Assembly: GCF_020520425.1 (NCBI RefSeq)
Contig: NC_079491.1
Span: 41,902,027-41,966,026 of the forward strand
DNA length: 64,000 nt
Source: Spinacia oleracea
Lineage: Eukaryota; Streptophyta; Magnoliopsida; Caryophyllales; Amaranthaceae
Reading direction: 5' to 3'
Shown: positions 45,281-57,576 of the stretch, piece after piece
How positions within the stretch are numbered: position 1 is the first letter of the stretch
How the letters are laid out: each line of letters starts with the position of its first letter
The notes under the pieces: model-generated
Told to the model about the DNA's origin: nothing
The model's input: the letters and a program-made list of their open reading frames with translations, nothing else
The model's database searches: none
Program-made: the position numbers and the translations under genes

Positions 45281-46754
45281 TGTAGACACCTACTTTTGTC
45301 CCCATTCCCGAAAGGGAAGGTTCGATGATGAGAACATAAATCTCCACTTGGCAACGCATCTCCTATAAAATAACGAATCTCGATCACCCTTTTCATTTCA
45401 GCCAAAACTGCTATTTGTAGAAACCTTCTAAAAATGGTAACTGCCGTAAGAAGTAGTTGTTAAAAGTGGCAAGATATAAAAGATAGAAGTCTGTCAGAAT
45501 TAGGTGTTGCACTCCAACATAAAGTCCTAAAAGAGATAGAATTGGCAAAGGAATTCTATTCCTGTTATAATTCGAAAATAAGAGTTACGTATTAATTAAA
45601 TTCCTAACGAACCCAGAGTTCGTAACGGGCCCAGACGCATTCCGTCATAAGCTGAAACGCACTAAGAAACTCGGATAAGTCTCAAAAGCTCCGTGGTTAA
45701 GAGTCCAAATCTGACAAAAGGCTCGGCTCAGACCCTATTTTCAACGCCTGGGTCTGGGCACCGAAATCTTCGGCGCCCTGCCCTGAGCGCTGAAAATACC
45801 TGGGACGTGTTGTCTCCGAATTCTCTTTGGGTTCGGATTCTAAAGATCTATCCTTCCACCAACTCTTTCCCTATAAATACAGCCTCATAATCGACGAAAA
45901 AAGGACACACAATTCATAATCTGAGTATTGACTCCAACCCTAAGCCTAAGCCTCACGCTGCGAAATTGATCCCGCGTTCTGTCGCAATCGACCCAAAAGT
46001 CGAACAGAACGTATCCTGTCCCTTGTAGATGAAGAATTAAGCCTAAATAATGGAACACTGCTCAGAAACCCGAGATTCGTTAGATAAAAGGAGAAATAGC
46101 AAAGCCAAGTGGTTAGTTTTCTGAGAACCGTGACGCACCTCTCAAGGGTGCGTCGTAATGTGTCCCTTCGCATGATTTAATCGCTTTCATCACCCTTTAT
46201 AAAATTGTTAAACTATTAATTTGATTGATCTATCACGCCTAATAAAGATAATATCTTGGACAATTGAACTATCATGCTAGGTACCTTAAATCAATCTAAA
46301 CAAGATAATCACGATCGATTTAGTATTATGTGTTGCATATTGCTAAAATCAATTCAGAATAGTTTAATAGTTAACGCATGTCCCTTCAATTATTTATGCT
46401 GAGCTAGTAAGGATAACCTGCCTCTGGAGTTATCGATGAGCACTCCTCTCGGTAGTTACAGTCCCCCGAACTCTCAATCTCTGCCCTGCGGGTGTACGTT
46501 GAGCGATCCCCACACCAGGAATCACAAGGGAACCTATGGCCGTCGTGGTCGAACATAATTGCACTCCCTTTATGTCACGATAATCGGGTTTTGTCAGTTT
46601 TTCTCATTGTCATTAAAAACTGAATGGCGACTCCTATATTACTAGTCGATTGGGGGTAAACTCACAGGAAATCTAACTACACTTGATCTGACGACGTCAC
46701 GCCCACGAGGGACGAGGTCATGCATTAGCCTCGTGCTTTTTCGACCCCCTCACA
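45281..46754 (+). repeat. 3' LTR of element B
   Basis: 1474 bp, same ends as the 5' LTR. About two dozen substitutions are seen by eye, plus a 5-bp difference inside the hairpin module. Followed by CTAAG and the resumed LTR of A. Confidence 0.92.
45737..45797. repeat. Double-hairpin module copy 7 (3' LTR)
   Basis: 61 bp, ATTTTCAACGCCTGGGTC to GAGCGCTGAAAAT; the TATA box follows after 73 bp (45871-45880). Confidence 0.85.
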
Positions 46755-48833
46755 CTAAGCCTAGCCCATTAACAATAAGGAGCCTATAAATAGGACTCCT
46801 CATCATTAAATGACCCCCTATTTTGTCATAAACCCTTTTCTCTCTTTCTTGCCCAACACTCCTCTTTCTCTTTCCCTTTTTGTTCGACCGGCTCACTCGG
46901 CCCGCAAGCACGAGCCTCGTGCTATTGCGTCGATGCTGCTCCCTTGTGCCCTCGTGTGCCCCGCGGGCCAGCGCCCACACTCCCTCTCTTGCCCCTCGCG
47001 CGCCAACGCCCGCACTCCCTCGCTCGATCTCTCGCGCCAGCGCGCGCTATCCCTCTCGTCTCTCGCCCGCAGCTGCAGCGTGCCCTCGTGCCTGCGGTGC
47101 TGTTGTGCCTTGTTGTTGCTCGCGTGCTCAGCCCACGCCCTCGCCCTCTTTCCCCTCCTCTCGCGCGCGCGCCCCAGCGTGCCGTGTGCCCTGTCCCGCG
47201 CGCAAACGCTGTTGCGTCCCTTCGTCCTTGCGCGCAGACACGCGTGTGTGTGTGTGTGTGTTGTTCGTGCTCGTAATTCACTTCCTTTTTTTCCCAATCA
47301 CTTTAATTCGTGGTTGTTCCGTGCTATAGGCCGGATTGGTATAATTCTCTTCTTCCTTACCTATTCTATTTAAATTCCGTATTTTAAATTATTATATTAA
47401 TATTGTTTTGAGTAATTAAAATGCTGGGAACCGGTTATGAATACCGTGGTTTGAGGATTTGTGTGTTGTGATTCATTAGGTTTGTTTTAATTATTAAAGG
47501 ACGAATTTTCGGATTTGCTTATTGAATAAAGCATTGATTTTTATGATAATAAACTAGTATTATTGGGATTTTCAAGTTAGGGTTTTAACCTAGACCTAAT
47601 GAGTCAATTGATTAGAATAATTAGGTGATGATTTTAATTATGATAATCAATTATATTTTCAGATTTGAATAAAGGTTTAAAGTGTCGATTTTTATTGATT
47701 TTAAAGGCGGAAAAAGTATGTTTTCGTACTAGGGATTGATTTTGCAAATTGAGACGTTTTTATTATTGAAAAACGATTGAATTCTAAAGTCTAAAGGAGG
47801 TTTTAAATTTTATAAAGTTACTGGAAATTTAATGAACATGGAAATAATTTAAGTTTCATTATTTTGATGATAGGAGGTGATTTCTAGTTGAGTGCTCGTT
47901 ATTGCAAAGTGGCCCCTACGCTTAGGTATTCAAGGTACGTACAAGTCTAGGGCGACCACACCTTTTTGTCAATGACATTACATTGTTGATGATGTGAATT
48001 ACATTATGTGGAATCACGTTTATTTTGGTGAACGAGCATGTGATTTGTGATGTTGGATTTATTGGATTAATTGTTGAACAAGCATGTTGGAATTATTATG
48101 AGTATGGATTTCATTGTCATTCATGTTGTTCAATATTTATGCATGTATGGTTTATTTCACATACAAGGGATGGATTATTTATTTGTATGCTATTGTACGG
48201 GATGTCTAGCATACTTTGAACCAATTATTCGTACCTCGTTGTACTATTTATTTTACAACATGTGAAGGGTTAGCTCATGTAAGCCACCGCACATGTAGGG
48301 TTCAGTGGGGAATATTATGTATGAAATGAATTAGGATTTGTCGTGCAAGGGCACAACCCTCATGTTAATGTGCATGATGTGGAGTCTCACTTTGGTGAGG
48401 AGGAACATGGTAGTAATATCACAAGTGTCTTGCTTTGTTGATCACAAGTCCTAAAGCATTTAAAATAAGATTGTTTTGGTTGTTGTTTATTAACTGTATG
48501 TGTGCATGTTGGTGAGTCTTGAGTTCGCCTTTAATAAAATATTAATAAACGTAAAGTGCAACCAGAACAAGCTTCAAAACTCTTGGAACGTATATACCTT
48601 GAGTATGAACAATGGGGGGAGTCTTGCCGGAAAGCTCGTACTCCTACTAATGATACAAGACGTTGTTTCATTTATATTATGCGCAGGAATTCCGTCGGTA
48701 TGGCCCGACACTCGGTATGACCCGATTTTATTATTTATTATTTGGTGTATGGTTGGCTCCCATCACCTTTTCCCTTTGTGGATATTCTTTTGGCCCGTTC
48801 GAAGCTTATTCTAATTAAATTGTGAGTCAAGAG
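46755..48833 (+). repeat. A 5' LTR, segment 2 (between B and C)
   Basis: Resumes at the repeated CTAAG and matches the 3' LTR from about 57902 to 59993. Has a TATA box CTATAAATAG (46794-46803) followed by a CT-rich/GC-rich island (46880-47260) and a (GT)n run (47243-47260). Long overlapping open frames on both strands in the island are compositional. It ends with AAGAG (48829-48833). Confidence 0.92.
46794..46803 (+). promoter_or_regulatory. TATA box of A 5' LTR
   Basis: CTATAAATAG; same site at 57931-57940 in the 3' LTR. Confidence 0.65.
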
Positions 48834-50217
48834 TGAAGGAAATAATGCCCTTGGTCCAAGTATGCATTCTATGTTAAGTCTAATAAGTGCGGTTCAGTAT
48901 TAATTAACAAGTTAATAATTCAGTGAGATCAAGTGAGCTGAATGCCTAGCTAGAGGCCGCTTCAGTTCAAGTGGAATTAATGATATTAATCCACAGCTTA
49001 CTCTTGACTGAACCCGTAGGGTCACACAAATAGTACGTAAACGGATCAAGTATTTAATGGAATTAAATACTCCATCTATGGATATTCGGAATCGACGGAT
49101 CTTGGTTTCAGTGGGAGCTGAGATCGTCACAGGCAAGAAATGAATACTCCGGAAACGATGATATTGCCGGAAACGGAAATATGGATCGTATCGGAAATAT
49201 AAATATTATCCAAGTCGTAGATGTTGCCGGAAACGGAAACATGGTACGTATCGGAAAATATTATCGGAAATGGAAATATTGCCGGAATCGGAAATATTGC
49301 CGGAAACGGAAATATTGTCAGAATCGGAAATATTATCGGAATCGGAAAATAATTCCGGAAACGGAAATATTAAATATTTGTTCGAAACGGAAATTAATTC
49401 CGGAATCGGAAATATTAAATATTGTTCCGGGAATTTAATCGGAAGCGTATCGTACGAATAAGCATCGGACGAGGCCTGCCGGACGAGGGCCCAGCACGAA
49501 GCCAGGCCATCGCCCAGCAAGCCAAGCGCGCCACACGAACAGCCAAGGCCACGCCAGGCCCAGCAGGCCATGGCAGCGCGCACAGCGCGCGCAGCTGCGA
49601 GCAGTGGGCTGCGAGCATTGCTGCAGCTCGCGTGGGCCGAGCGGCCGTGTGGGCTGTGCGCGGGCATGGCCTGCACGCTTGCGGGTCATGCTCGTGTAGA
49701 GTTTTTGTTCACATACGAAACCTAAAGAGTACAGGATTTGTTTAATGATTAAGATTCCTAATCCTAAAAGATAAATTAATTAAATAAGAATTCTACTAGG
49801 ATTCTAATTTAATTAATTCGTATCCTAGTAGGATTCGATTATTTATTCCATGGTCTATAAATATGAGTTAAGGGCTCATAATTTATATCGAGTATTCAAG
49901 TATTAAAAGTGATTTTTGAGAGCAAAAATTCAGTCACATAATTGCCTACAATAGCAGAAAATTCTAACTACCTTAAGGGCGATCCTAGTTGGTCAAGCTT
50001 AAGGCAGATCCGGACGTGCTGTGGACTATCTACGGAGGGACGACACTTGGAGTCCTAAAGACTTGTTCTTGTTCGGTTCGGGCGCAGCTAGGGAGGGCAC
50101 GCAACAAAGTGTATGCATCTAAACTATGCTAAATGATTATGTGTAAATAATATGCTTTCCTGGCTTTATGGTTTTTCCGCATGATTTATGTTTTGTCATA
50201 TGAATCATAACCCAATA
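48834..50217 (+). mobile_element. Element C: solo LTR of the D family
   Basis: 1384 bp, begins TGAAGGAAATAATGCCC like D's LTRs, contains the CGGAAATATT array, a diverged GC island (49430-49690) and a TATA box at 49855-49865. It is flanked by AAGAG (48829-48833, 50218-50222). The last bases read CCCAATA where D has CCTTACA, so the terminus is mutated. No interior remains. Confidence 0.88.
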
Positions 50218-50782
50218 AAGAGTCGAGTCAAGAGTCGAGTCTTGTATTCATGATTGATTATTAATTATTATATGGCTTTTGCATGTTGATTAGCACTTAG
50301 TGAGTGATGCATGTTTTAGTTTCATTCACTCTATGCTTGTAAGTACTCAGCTTTTGCTGACTACGTGCTTTGTGTGTTTTGGTCATTGCCTTTGCCTTAA
50401 TGACCCTATGATGATCTATCATTTGCACTTGCATTGATGGGGAGTAGAATAAAATAGCAGGTTGGTAGATCGGAATCATGTGGCTTGGGATGATCGAGAG
50501 AGTTGCATGTTTTCGTATTTTGAACTATTTAATTATACTTTAATTATGTTTGAAACGTTTGAATTATTTATACTTTGGGTTTTGGGCCATTATGGTTCCA
50601 AATTGTAGGAGGCATCAATATTTCATTAATTATGTTTTTAAAGGTTAGTTGACATTTAACTCCGCTGCGTAATTCTGGTAATAGCCTTAACCGTTATCAC
50701 GGTGGCGGTAATGCTTTAGTAATTCCTTTATTTTAAGTTGGAAAATGGTTTTATAAAAGCAAGGAATTATTAGGGTGTTACA
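50218..50782 (+). repeat. A 5' LTR, segment 3 (after C)
   Basis: Resumes at AAGAG and matches the 3' LTR to its end GGGTGTTACA. Confidence 0.92.
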
Positions 50783-50785
50783 AAG

Positions 50786-50800
50786 TGGTATTTGCAGAGC
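50786..50800 (+). other. Primer binding site of A (degenerate)
   Basis: TGGTATTTGCAGAGC, 3 bp after the LTR, resembles the tRNA-Met type site with a small insertion. Confidence 0.55.
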
Positions 50801-51587
50801 TCTAGTTTGAGAGCTGCTTCGCATTAACTAATAGTGCAAAGTGGTAAATCCTTAAACTACGATTGCGGAATTTTAGGATTTTCGAAAATTAATTTCCTAA
50901 AGTCAAAACGTATTATTTTGAGTACTCAATATTTTAAAGGCCAAATATCAATTATTTTGGGTCGTTTGAAATTAGTTGAAAAGTCGGATTATTATTTAAT
51001 ATTTATTAAACTTTTCGAATTTTTTTTATTTTTTCGGAATTTTCGAATTAATTTCGAATTAATTTTATTAATTTCGGAAACTATTTTATTTAATTATCCG
51101 AATTATTTTAATTATTTATTTATTTATTATTTTTATTCGAATATTATTTCGAATTTACGTTTAAATTTTTCGGATTTCTTTTTTTTTTTTTTATCCGAAA
51201 TTTATTTATTTTTTTATTTAATTAATCAATAATTCTTATTAATTTTCGATTTTAATTTAAATAATTTCAACAAAGTTAGGAGTTATTTCTTAATTAATTT
51301 CGAAGATTAATATTATTTTCAAGTGAGAAATGGGTAGACTAAGAAGGGCATATTAGTCTAAGAATGCATATTATGTGACAATGTGATTTATTAAGTGCCA
51401 TGTATATGTTCTAACCATGTTTTATCTTGCTTTATGTGATTAATTGCATCATATTTCATGTTGAGCATATATTTGTGCATTGAAATTGTATGGCTCCACG
51501 AACTATTTATTGTATCCTTTTGGGGTTGGAATTTCTATGGAAACGCGTTAGTAAGACTTTTGAGTTGTGAATTTTCAGGAATTAAGG
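50801..51587 (+). other. Leader of A
   Basis: T-rich, with repeated TTTCGAATT/TTATTTAATT words. An ATTTTCAG acceptor-like site lies at 51571-51578, just before the first ORF, so that ORF may be expressed by splicing (inference). Confidence 0.45.
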
Positions 51588-52274
51588 ATGCTACCTTCTA
51601 AGTTCACCAGTCTAGGATACTTAGAGAAGATGGATAATGAGACTCCTCGCACGTATGTTCAGAAGATCGTGTTTGCTTGTGACTATTTGGCTTCGACCAA
51701 GAATATGCCCCATCTTAGGCACAAAGATATGATGGCTAGTATGGTTATACATTGTTTACCCCATAAGAACCCTTACATAGACCTCAAGAACAAGTTCAGT
51801 GACATGCATTTTGGTGATGGTACCCCTAATTGGTACAAATATGGGACTAGTGATGGTAGGTGGAAGTATGATTCTGAGGTTCTTGCTACTATCTTAGAGG
51901 TTGCGGAAAATATCTATGAGGATGGGAAGTATTCTGCGGGTTTTGGTATGGGCTATGGAGGAATAGAAAGTGATGGTGAGGATGGCATGATCCATGATGA
52001 GCAAACTAGTGAGGTTGAGGAGGATAGTGATGATGATGTGGTAGAGATTGAAAATCCTAACCCTATAGTTCCTGAACCCACTATTGAAATATCCAGTGGA
52101 TCTGAAGATAAGTTTGAAGAGAATAATGTGGTGGATAGTGAGCCACAACAAAATGATGAGGCTATGGATGAAGACTCGGATCCGGAAGAAGACTTGGATG
52201 ATCCTAATGATCAAGACTTTACTCCAGAGCAATACAAGGAAAGAAATGATCGTCGTGATGACGTTAGTCTCTAG
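51588..52274 (+). CDS. Extra acidic ORF upstream of gag in element A, intact
   Basis: 228 codons from ATG 51588. The first ~60 residues hold RTYVQKIVFACDYLAS and MVIHCLPHKNPY, predicted helical. The second half is strongly acidic (for example EVEEDSDDDVVEIENP) and includes TIEISSGSED, which looks like a SUMO-interacting motif (inference). No Gag, zinc knuckle or enzyme motif is seen. Extra ORFs of unknown role are reported in several plant Ty3/gypsy lineages. It is intact although the adjacent gag-pol is broken. An acceptor-like TTTTCAG lies 10 bp upstream of the ATG. Confidence 0.6.
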   Translation: MLPSKFTSLGYLEKMDNETPRTYVQKIVFACDYLASTKNMPHLRHKDMMASMVIHCLPHKNPYIDLKNKFSDMHFGDGTPNWYKYGTSDGRWKYDSEVLATILEVAENIYEDGKYSAGFGMGYGGIESDGEDGMIHDEQTSEVEEDSDDDVVEIENPNPIVPEPTIEISSGSEDKFEENNVVDSEPQQNDEAMDEDSDPEEDLDDPNDQDFTPEQYKERNDRRDDVSL

Positions 52275-52726
52275 AGAAATGTAATCCTTAGTTTTTATTT
52301 TTCGTTGATTAATAAAGTGGCAAAGCTACTATTTATGGTTTTAGTTTTATCATAGTTGGAGAATAAATGCTATGGCATTAGTGGATGTAAGACTTATTCA
52401 TTGGAGTTTTAATAAAAGAATAGAATTTCCTTTTTCGTTATCCTTTAAGTTCAATTTTCAATTCTAAGTCTTGTGGGTATCGCAAAGGGATTACTTGTTA
52501 TTTCTTCAATGAAATTTTATGTGCAAGGTGGTCTAGTAGCAACCATCTAAATTTACTTGCATCGAATAGTGGGGTGAGAAGGCCCAAGAATGGCGCCAAC
52601 TCTTCCCCTAGGTTGCGCCTAAATGTGTTCTTGTTGTGAGTAGGTTCGTTGTTGAACTAGTGCCTTAGTAATGTCATGTCCAACCAATATTAAAGTTAGC
52701 CTTTTTATTAATTCAGGAGAAGGGAT
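52275..52726 (+). other. Spacer between the extra ORF and gag in A
   Basis: No coding signal. A TTAATTCAG|GAGAAGG acceptor-like site lies about 10 bp before the gag ATG, parallel to the site before the first ORF. Confidence 0.4.
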
Positions 52727-55700
52727 ATGGCTAACCAAGAGATTTCTGAAGTGGTTAGACAACTAGCTGAGGTAGTTCGAAACCTAGCTCAAACCAGAGC
52801 CAACCCAGTGCATGATCCGGCTGGGGAAATTTTTAAGAAAGTAGCTCAAAGCAAGCCTCCACTCTATAGCGGAGAGATCGAACCCAGTGTGCTTGAGAAC
52901 TGGTTGAGAGAGTTTGATAAGCTCATTGTAGCTGTGAATTGCCCCGAAAACCTTAGGGTGAATAGTGTTGTGTACTACCTGAGAGGTGAAGCTGATTTAT
53001 GGTGGCAACGATGTGAAAATACCCTTAGAGACACACCTAACTTTTGATGGGAAGCATTCGAAACTGCACTAAGGAACAAGTTTTACCCACCTTATCTGAA
53101 AAAGCAAAAGGCGCAAGAGTTCATTGAACTGAAAATGGGAGGTCTGTCTGTGACGGAATACTATTCTAAGTTTATAGAGCTGTCTAGGTTTGCACCTGAA
53201 GTGGTGGCAACGGAAGAGCTCAGGGCTCAAAGATTTGAGAATGGTTTGACCATGGACTTACAGCTGTTGTTGTCTGGAGAGACCTTTACCTCATTAGACA
53301 CCCTGTACGGAAAAGCTGCTCACCTGTATGGGTTACAGCAAAGGAAGAATGGTAGTGCTGAAAAGAGAAAGCATGGTGGAAGCTCGAATCAAGGGAATAA
53401 CCATCAGAATCAGGGGAATTTTAAGAAGCACAAAGGAAATGGGAATTTCCAGGTTAGGGCTAACCATGGTGGTAATCACAACAACCAAGGTGGTGGAAAT
53501 CAGTCTGGAAGGAATGGAATACGGACCTACGAATGTAGGCGCTGTAACATGAATCACCCTAGAAAGGATTGTGATGGAAATTTGGTGACTTGTAGGTTCT
53601 GTCAGAAGTTAGGCCATAGGGAGTAGGAATGTTATTCTAAGAATGGAAAGCCTAACCAAGGTAACCACCAAGGCAATAACCGGAACAATCAGAACCGGAA
53701 TGGGGGAAATGGAGGTGGAAACCAAAGGAACTACCAAGGTGGTAACAATGGCAATAGCAATGGCAATCACCAGAACCATGGAAAGCCCGGAGGGAACCAA
53801 CAGCAGAATGGGAACCGAAACAACAATGGGAACACTAATGGAGGTGGCTATAACAAAGGAGTTGCCCAAGGAAAGTTGAATGTGATATCTAGGCAAGAAG
53901 CCGAGACTTCATCTGACGTCATAGCGGGTACTCTTTCTATTAATTCCGTTTTAGTTAAAGTTCTATTTGATTCTGGTGCGACTTATTCTTTTATATCAGT
54001 AGATGCTTTGGGGAAACTAGGGTTGAAAGAGCCTGAACCAATTGAGGTACCTATAGTTATACCTACTGGTAGTATAGTGAAGTGTACCAAAATTCATAGA
54101 GATGTGCCTTTGACCATAGCCAAGACCGTGTTCTTATCTAACCTAATCGAGTTTGAGTTAGGAGAGCTAGATGTAATTCTAGGAATGGATTGGTTGGCCA
54201 AGTTCAAAGCCAAAATAGATTGTGAGAAGCAGAAGGTTCACTTGAGGTCTAGCCTAGGCAAAGTAGTGTCATATCGTCGTTTTGGTAAGCCTAAGAACAT
54301 AGGAATCATCACGGCAATGGAACTCGTGAAGCTAGTCGGTAAAGGGAACCCGGTCTTCTTATGTAATGTGAGAAACCTAGAGCATGTGATCAAGGATCAG
54401 CCTGAGGATATTGCAGTAGTCAATGAATTCCTTGATGTATTTCCAGAAGAGATCCCGGGGATGCCTCCCAATCGACCTATCGACTTTACCATAGATTTAG
54501 TGCCTGGAACCGCCCCTATTTCAAAAGCACCTTATCGAATGGCTCCAGCAGAAATGAATGAATTAAAAGGCCAACTAGAGGATCTATTGGAGAAAGGTTA
54601 CATTAGGCCAAGTGCATCGCCTTGGGGAGCACCAGTGTTGTTTATGAAGAAAAAGGATGGAAGTATGAGGCTCTGTATAGACTACAGGGAGCTCAATAAG
54701 GTCACAATCAAGAACAAGTATCCATTAAATAGGATAGAAGACCTATTTGACCAACTAAAAGGAGCAGGAATCTTTTCAAAGATCGATTTGCGTTCGGGTT
54801 ATCATCAATTGAGAATCGCTGATCACGACATACCAAAGACCGCATTCAGGACTAGATACGGACATTATGAGTTCACTGTTATGCTTTTTGGGTTAACCAA
54901 TGCCCCTGCAATATTTATGGACTTAATGAACCGTGTATTCCATGCCTATTTGGACAAGTTTGTAGTGGTTTTCATAGATGACATCCTAGTGTATTCAAAG
55001 AGTGAAGAAGATCACGCGGAACACTTGAGATCGGTGTTGAGTACCTTGAGAGATAACCAGTTTTATGCCAAGTTCTCAAAGTGTGAGTTTTGGTTGGAAA
55101 GAGTTGCATTTTTGGGACATTTTGTGTCAAAAGAAGGAGTGGCAGTTGACCCTGCTAAGATCAAAGCTGTTAGTGAATGGCCTACACCCAAGAGTGTGAC
55201 TGACATTCGTAGTTTTCTGGGATTAGCTGGCTACTATAGGCGCTTTGTGCAAGACTTTTCTAGGATAGCCAAGCCCATGACTACCTTGATGAAGAAGGAA
55301 ACCAAGTTTGAATGGAGTGACCAGTGTGGGGAAGCATTCCAAGCCTTAAAGACGCGATTGACAACCGCGCCAGTATTAACCTTACCGGATGAGAGTGGTG
55401 CATACGATGTGTATAGTGATGCCTCTAAGAATGGTTTAGGGTATGTATTGATGCAGAACGGGAAGGTTATTGCGTATGCGTCAAGGCAATTGAAGCCATA
55501 TGAATCCAATTACCCTACCCATGATTTAGAGTTGGCTGCTATAGTGTTTGCATTGAAGATATGGAGACACTATCTGTACGGTGTGAAGTGTAGGATATTT
55601 ACGGACCACAAGAGTTTGAAGTACATCTTCACACAGAAGGATCTGAATATGCGCCAACGAAGGTGGTTGGAGTTAATTAAGGACTATGATTTGGATATCG

Positions 55701-57305
55701 AGTACCATGAGGGAAAAGCCAATGTAGTTGCGGATGCCTTGAGTAGGAAATCAAGTCATAGTGTTAATGCGTTAGTCGTTGCTAACGAGCTTGCAGCGTT
55801 TGAACCTTGAAATGGTAAGTGGTGAAAGCCTTGTGGGAATAATGAATGCCTTAACCATCCAACCGTCGATATTTGATGAGATTAGGGAGAATAAGGCAGG
55901 TGATGTAAAGTTGGAGCGAATCAAGGAAAAGATTTCGCAAGGTAAGGAGTTAGATTTCCAAATCCATGAAGATGGAAGTTTGAGGTGTAAAGGCAGGTGG
56001 TGCGTGCCTCAAAAGTGTGGAGAATTGAAAGAGAAATTGATGAAAGAAGGGCATAATACGCCATGTTCTGTGCACCCAGGGGGTGACAAGTTGTATAAGG
56101 ACTTGAAAAAGGTCTATTGGTGGCCAAGGATGAAGAACGAAGTGGCTGAATTTGCGGCTAGATGTCTGACTTGTCAGAAGGTTAAGATTGAGCATAGGAG
56201 ACCTCAAGGGAAGGTCCAACCTTTAGAGATTCCAAGCTGGAAATGGGACTGTATTTCTATGGACTTCGTCACTTGTTTACCTAAGTCAAAGACTGAGAAC
56301 GATACAATTTGGGTTGTGGTAGATAGGTTGACTAAGTCAGCAGTGTTTATACCAATAAAGGAAACCTGGAAGATGGAACAACTTGCTAAAGCCTACATTA
56401 AGAATGTTGTGAGGTTACATGGAGTTCCTAAGGATATCGTATCAGATAGGGATTCAAGGTTTCTTTCGAATTTCTGGAAGAGTGTGCAGAAGAGCTTTGG
56501 TACGACATTGAAAATGAGTACAGCCTTCCACCCAGCCACGGATGGACAAACTGAAAGGACTATCCAAACCCTGGAAGACATGCTTCGGGCATGCGTTATT
56601 GATTTCCAAGGAAGTTGGGAAGATAGCCTAGATTTGATTAAGTTTTCCTATAACAATAGCTATCATGCTAGCATTGGAATGGCACAATTTGAGGCTTTGT
56701 ATGGACGAAAGTGTAGAAGTCCACTTTGTTGGAACGATATTAGTGAAACCGTAGTGTTGGGACCTCAAATGATAGAGGACACCATGAACCAAATCCGAAC
56801 CATCCAATCAAAGATTCAAGCGGCGAAGATCGCCAAAAGAGTTATGCAGACTTGAAACGTAGGGATGAAGAGTTCAACATAGGTGATAAAGTGTTGCTCA
56901 AAGTGTCACTAATGAAAGGTGTCATGATTTGGAAAGAAAGGGAAGTTAAGCCCTAAGTACATAGGCCCATATGAGATCTTAGAAAGAATCGGAAAGGTAG
57001 CCTATAGACTAGCCTTGCCTATGGACTTGCATAGAGTGCATAATGTGTTCCACATATCTCAGTTAAGGAAATATATCCCGGATAAATCGCATGTGTTGCA
57101 ACCGGAGACCATAGAATTAGACCAAAGTCTAACCTTTGAGGAAAGACCTGTCAAAATCCTTGATAGCAAAGTGCGTAGTACGCGTACTAAAGATGTGAAA
57201 ATTGTCAAAGTGTTGTGGTCTAATCAAGAATCTGAGGAAGCCACTTGGGAAGCGGAGGACGAAATGAGAAAGAAATATCCCGAGCTTTTTCCCGAGGTTA
57301 GTTGA
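52727..57305 (+). pseudogene. Chromovirus gag-pol of element A, broken
   Basis: One frame runs from ATG 52727 to 55810 with two in-frame stops (TGA 53045-53047, TAG 53624-53626, the second inside the CX2CX4HX4C zinc knuckle). Order: gag domain; Gly/Asn-rich basic linker; zinc knuckle (about 53590-53640); protease FDSGATYSF (about 53968); RT with FIDDILVYS (about 54975); RNase H with [10 protein letters not shown] (about 55412). A frameshift near 55795-55810 leads to the integrase, with an HHCC finger and DDE residues in MDFV, SDRDSRF and TERTIQ. Two more indels between about 56835 and 56940 precede a chromodomain-like C terminus (57015-57305) with EEATWEAEDE. A protein cannot be made from this copy as it stands. 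Confidence 0.9.
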
Positions 57306-57561
57306 GTTACGGGGTTGTAACTCGTGTCTTTTAAGGGGGGTAGAGTGCGGTAGAATTTCGCGCTTTTTACCTTGTTTTCCCCTATTTTATGCTCAATTTA
57401 GTGCTTTCTATTGAATTTTCACTTATTATTGTCCTGTTTAATCATGTAAAGAGTACAACAACTTAAAATTTCTGTAAATGAACCTATTGAAAGTCTCAGA
57501 AAGTCTCAAGTTTTGAGTTGAATTTTGATTTCCGAAACCAAGTTTCGGGACGAAACTTCTT

Positions 57562-57576
57562 TTAAGGAGGGTAGAC
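57562..57576 (+). other. Polypurine tract of A
   Basis: TTAAGGAGGGTAGAC immediately before the 3' LTR. Confidence 0.6.

Larger units (their letters stand above)
34319..46754 (+). mobile_element. Element B: non-autonomous Tat-like Ty3/gypsy element with antisense gene
   Basis: The 12436-bp element is flanked by CTAAG (34314-34318 and 46755-46759) and sits in A's 5' LTR. LTRs are 1469 and 1474 bp, begin TGTAGACACCTAC and end CCCCTCACA. The PBS TGGCGACTCCGCTGGGGA is of the kind reported for Ogre/Tat elements (tRNA-Arg type, from memory). It has one long gag-protease ORF (37195-40053), no RT, RNase H or integrase, an antisense two-exon gene (41438-43239), a repeat-rich 3' UTR and seven copies of a hairpin module. 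It resembles elements that keep gag and depend on an autonomous relative. About two dozen LTR differences plus one 5-bp indel suggest a fairly recent insertion. Confidence 0.9.

Noticed and set aside
34775..45797. CRISPR-like reading of the regularly recurring hairpins
   Set aside because: Copies are kilobases apart inside a plant retrotransposon, with no spacer array or cas genes.
46810..47373. Overlapping open frames of 110-187 codons on both strands
   Set aside because: They lie in a GC-rich, low-complexity LTR island, exist in several frames at once, repeat in the other LTR (57957-58517) and encode only Ala/Arg/Ser/Cys-rich text without domains.
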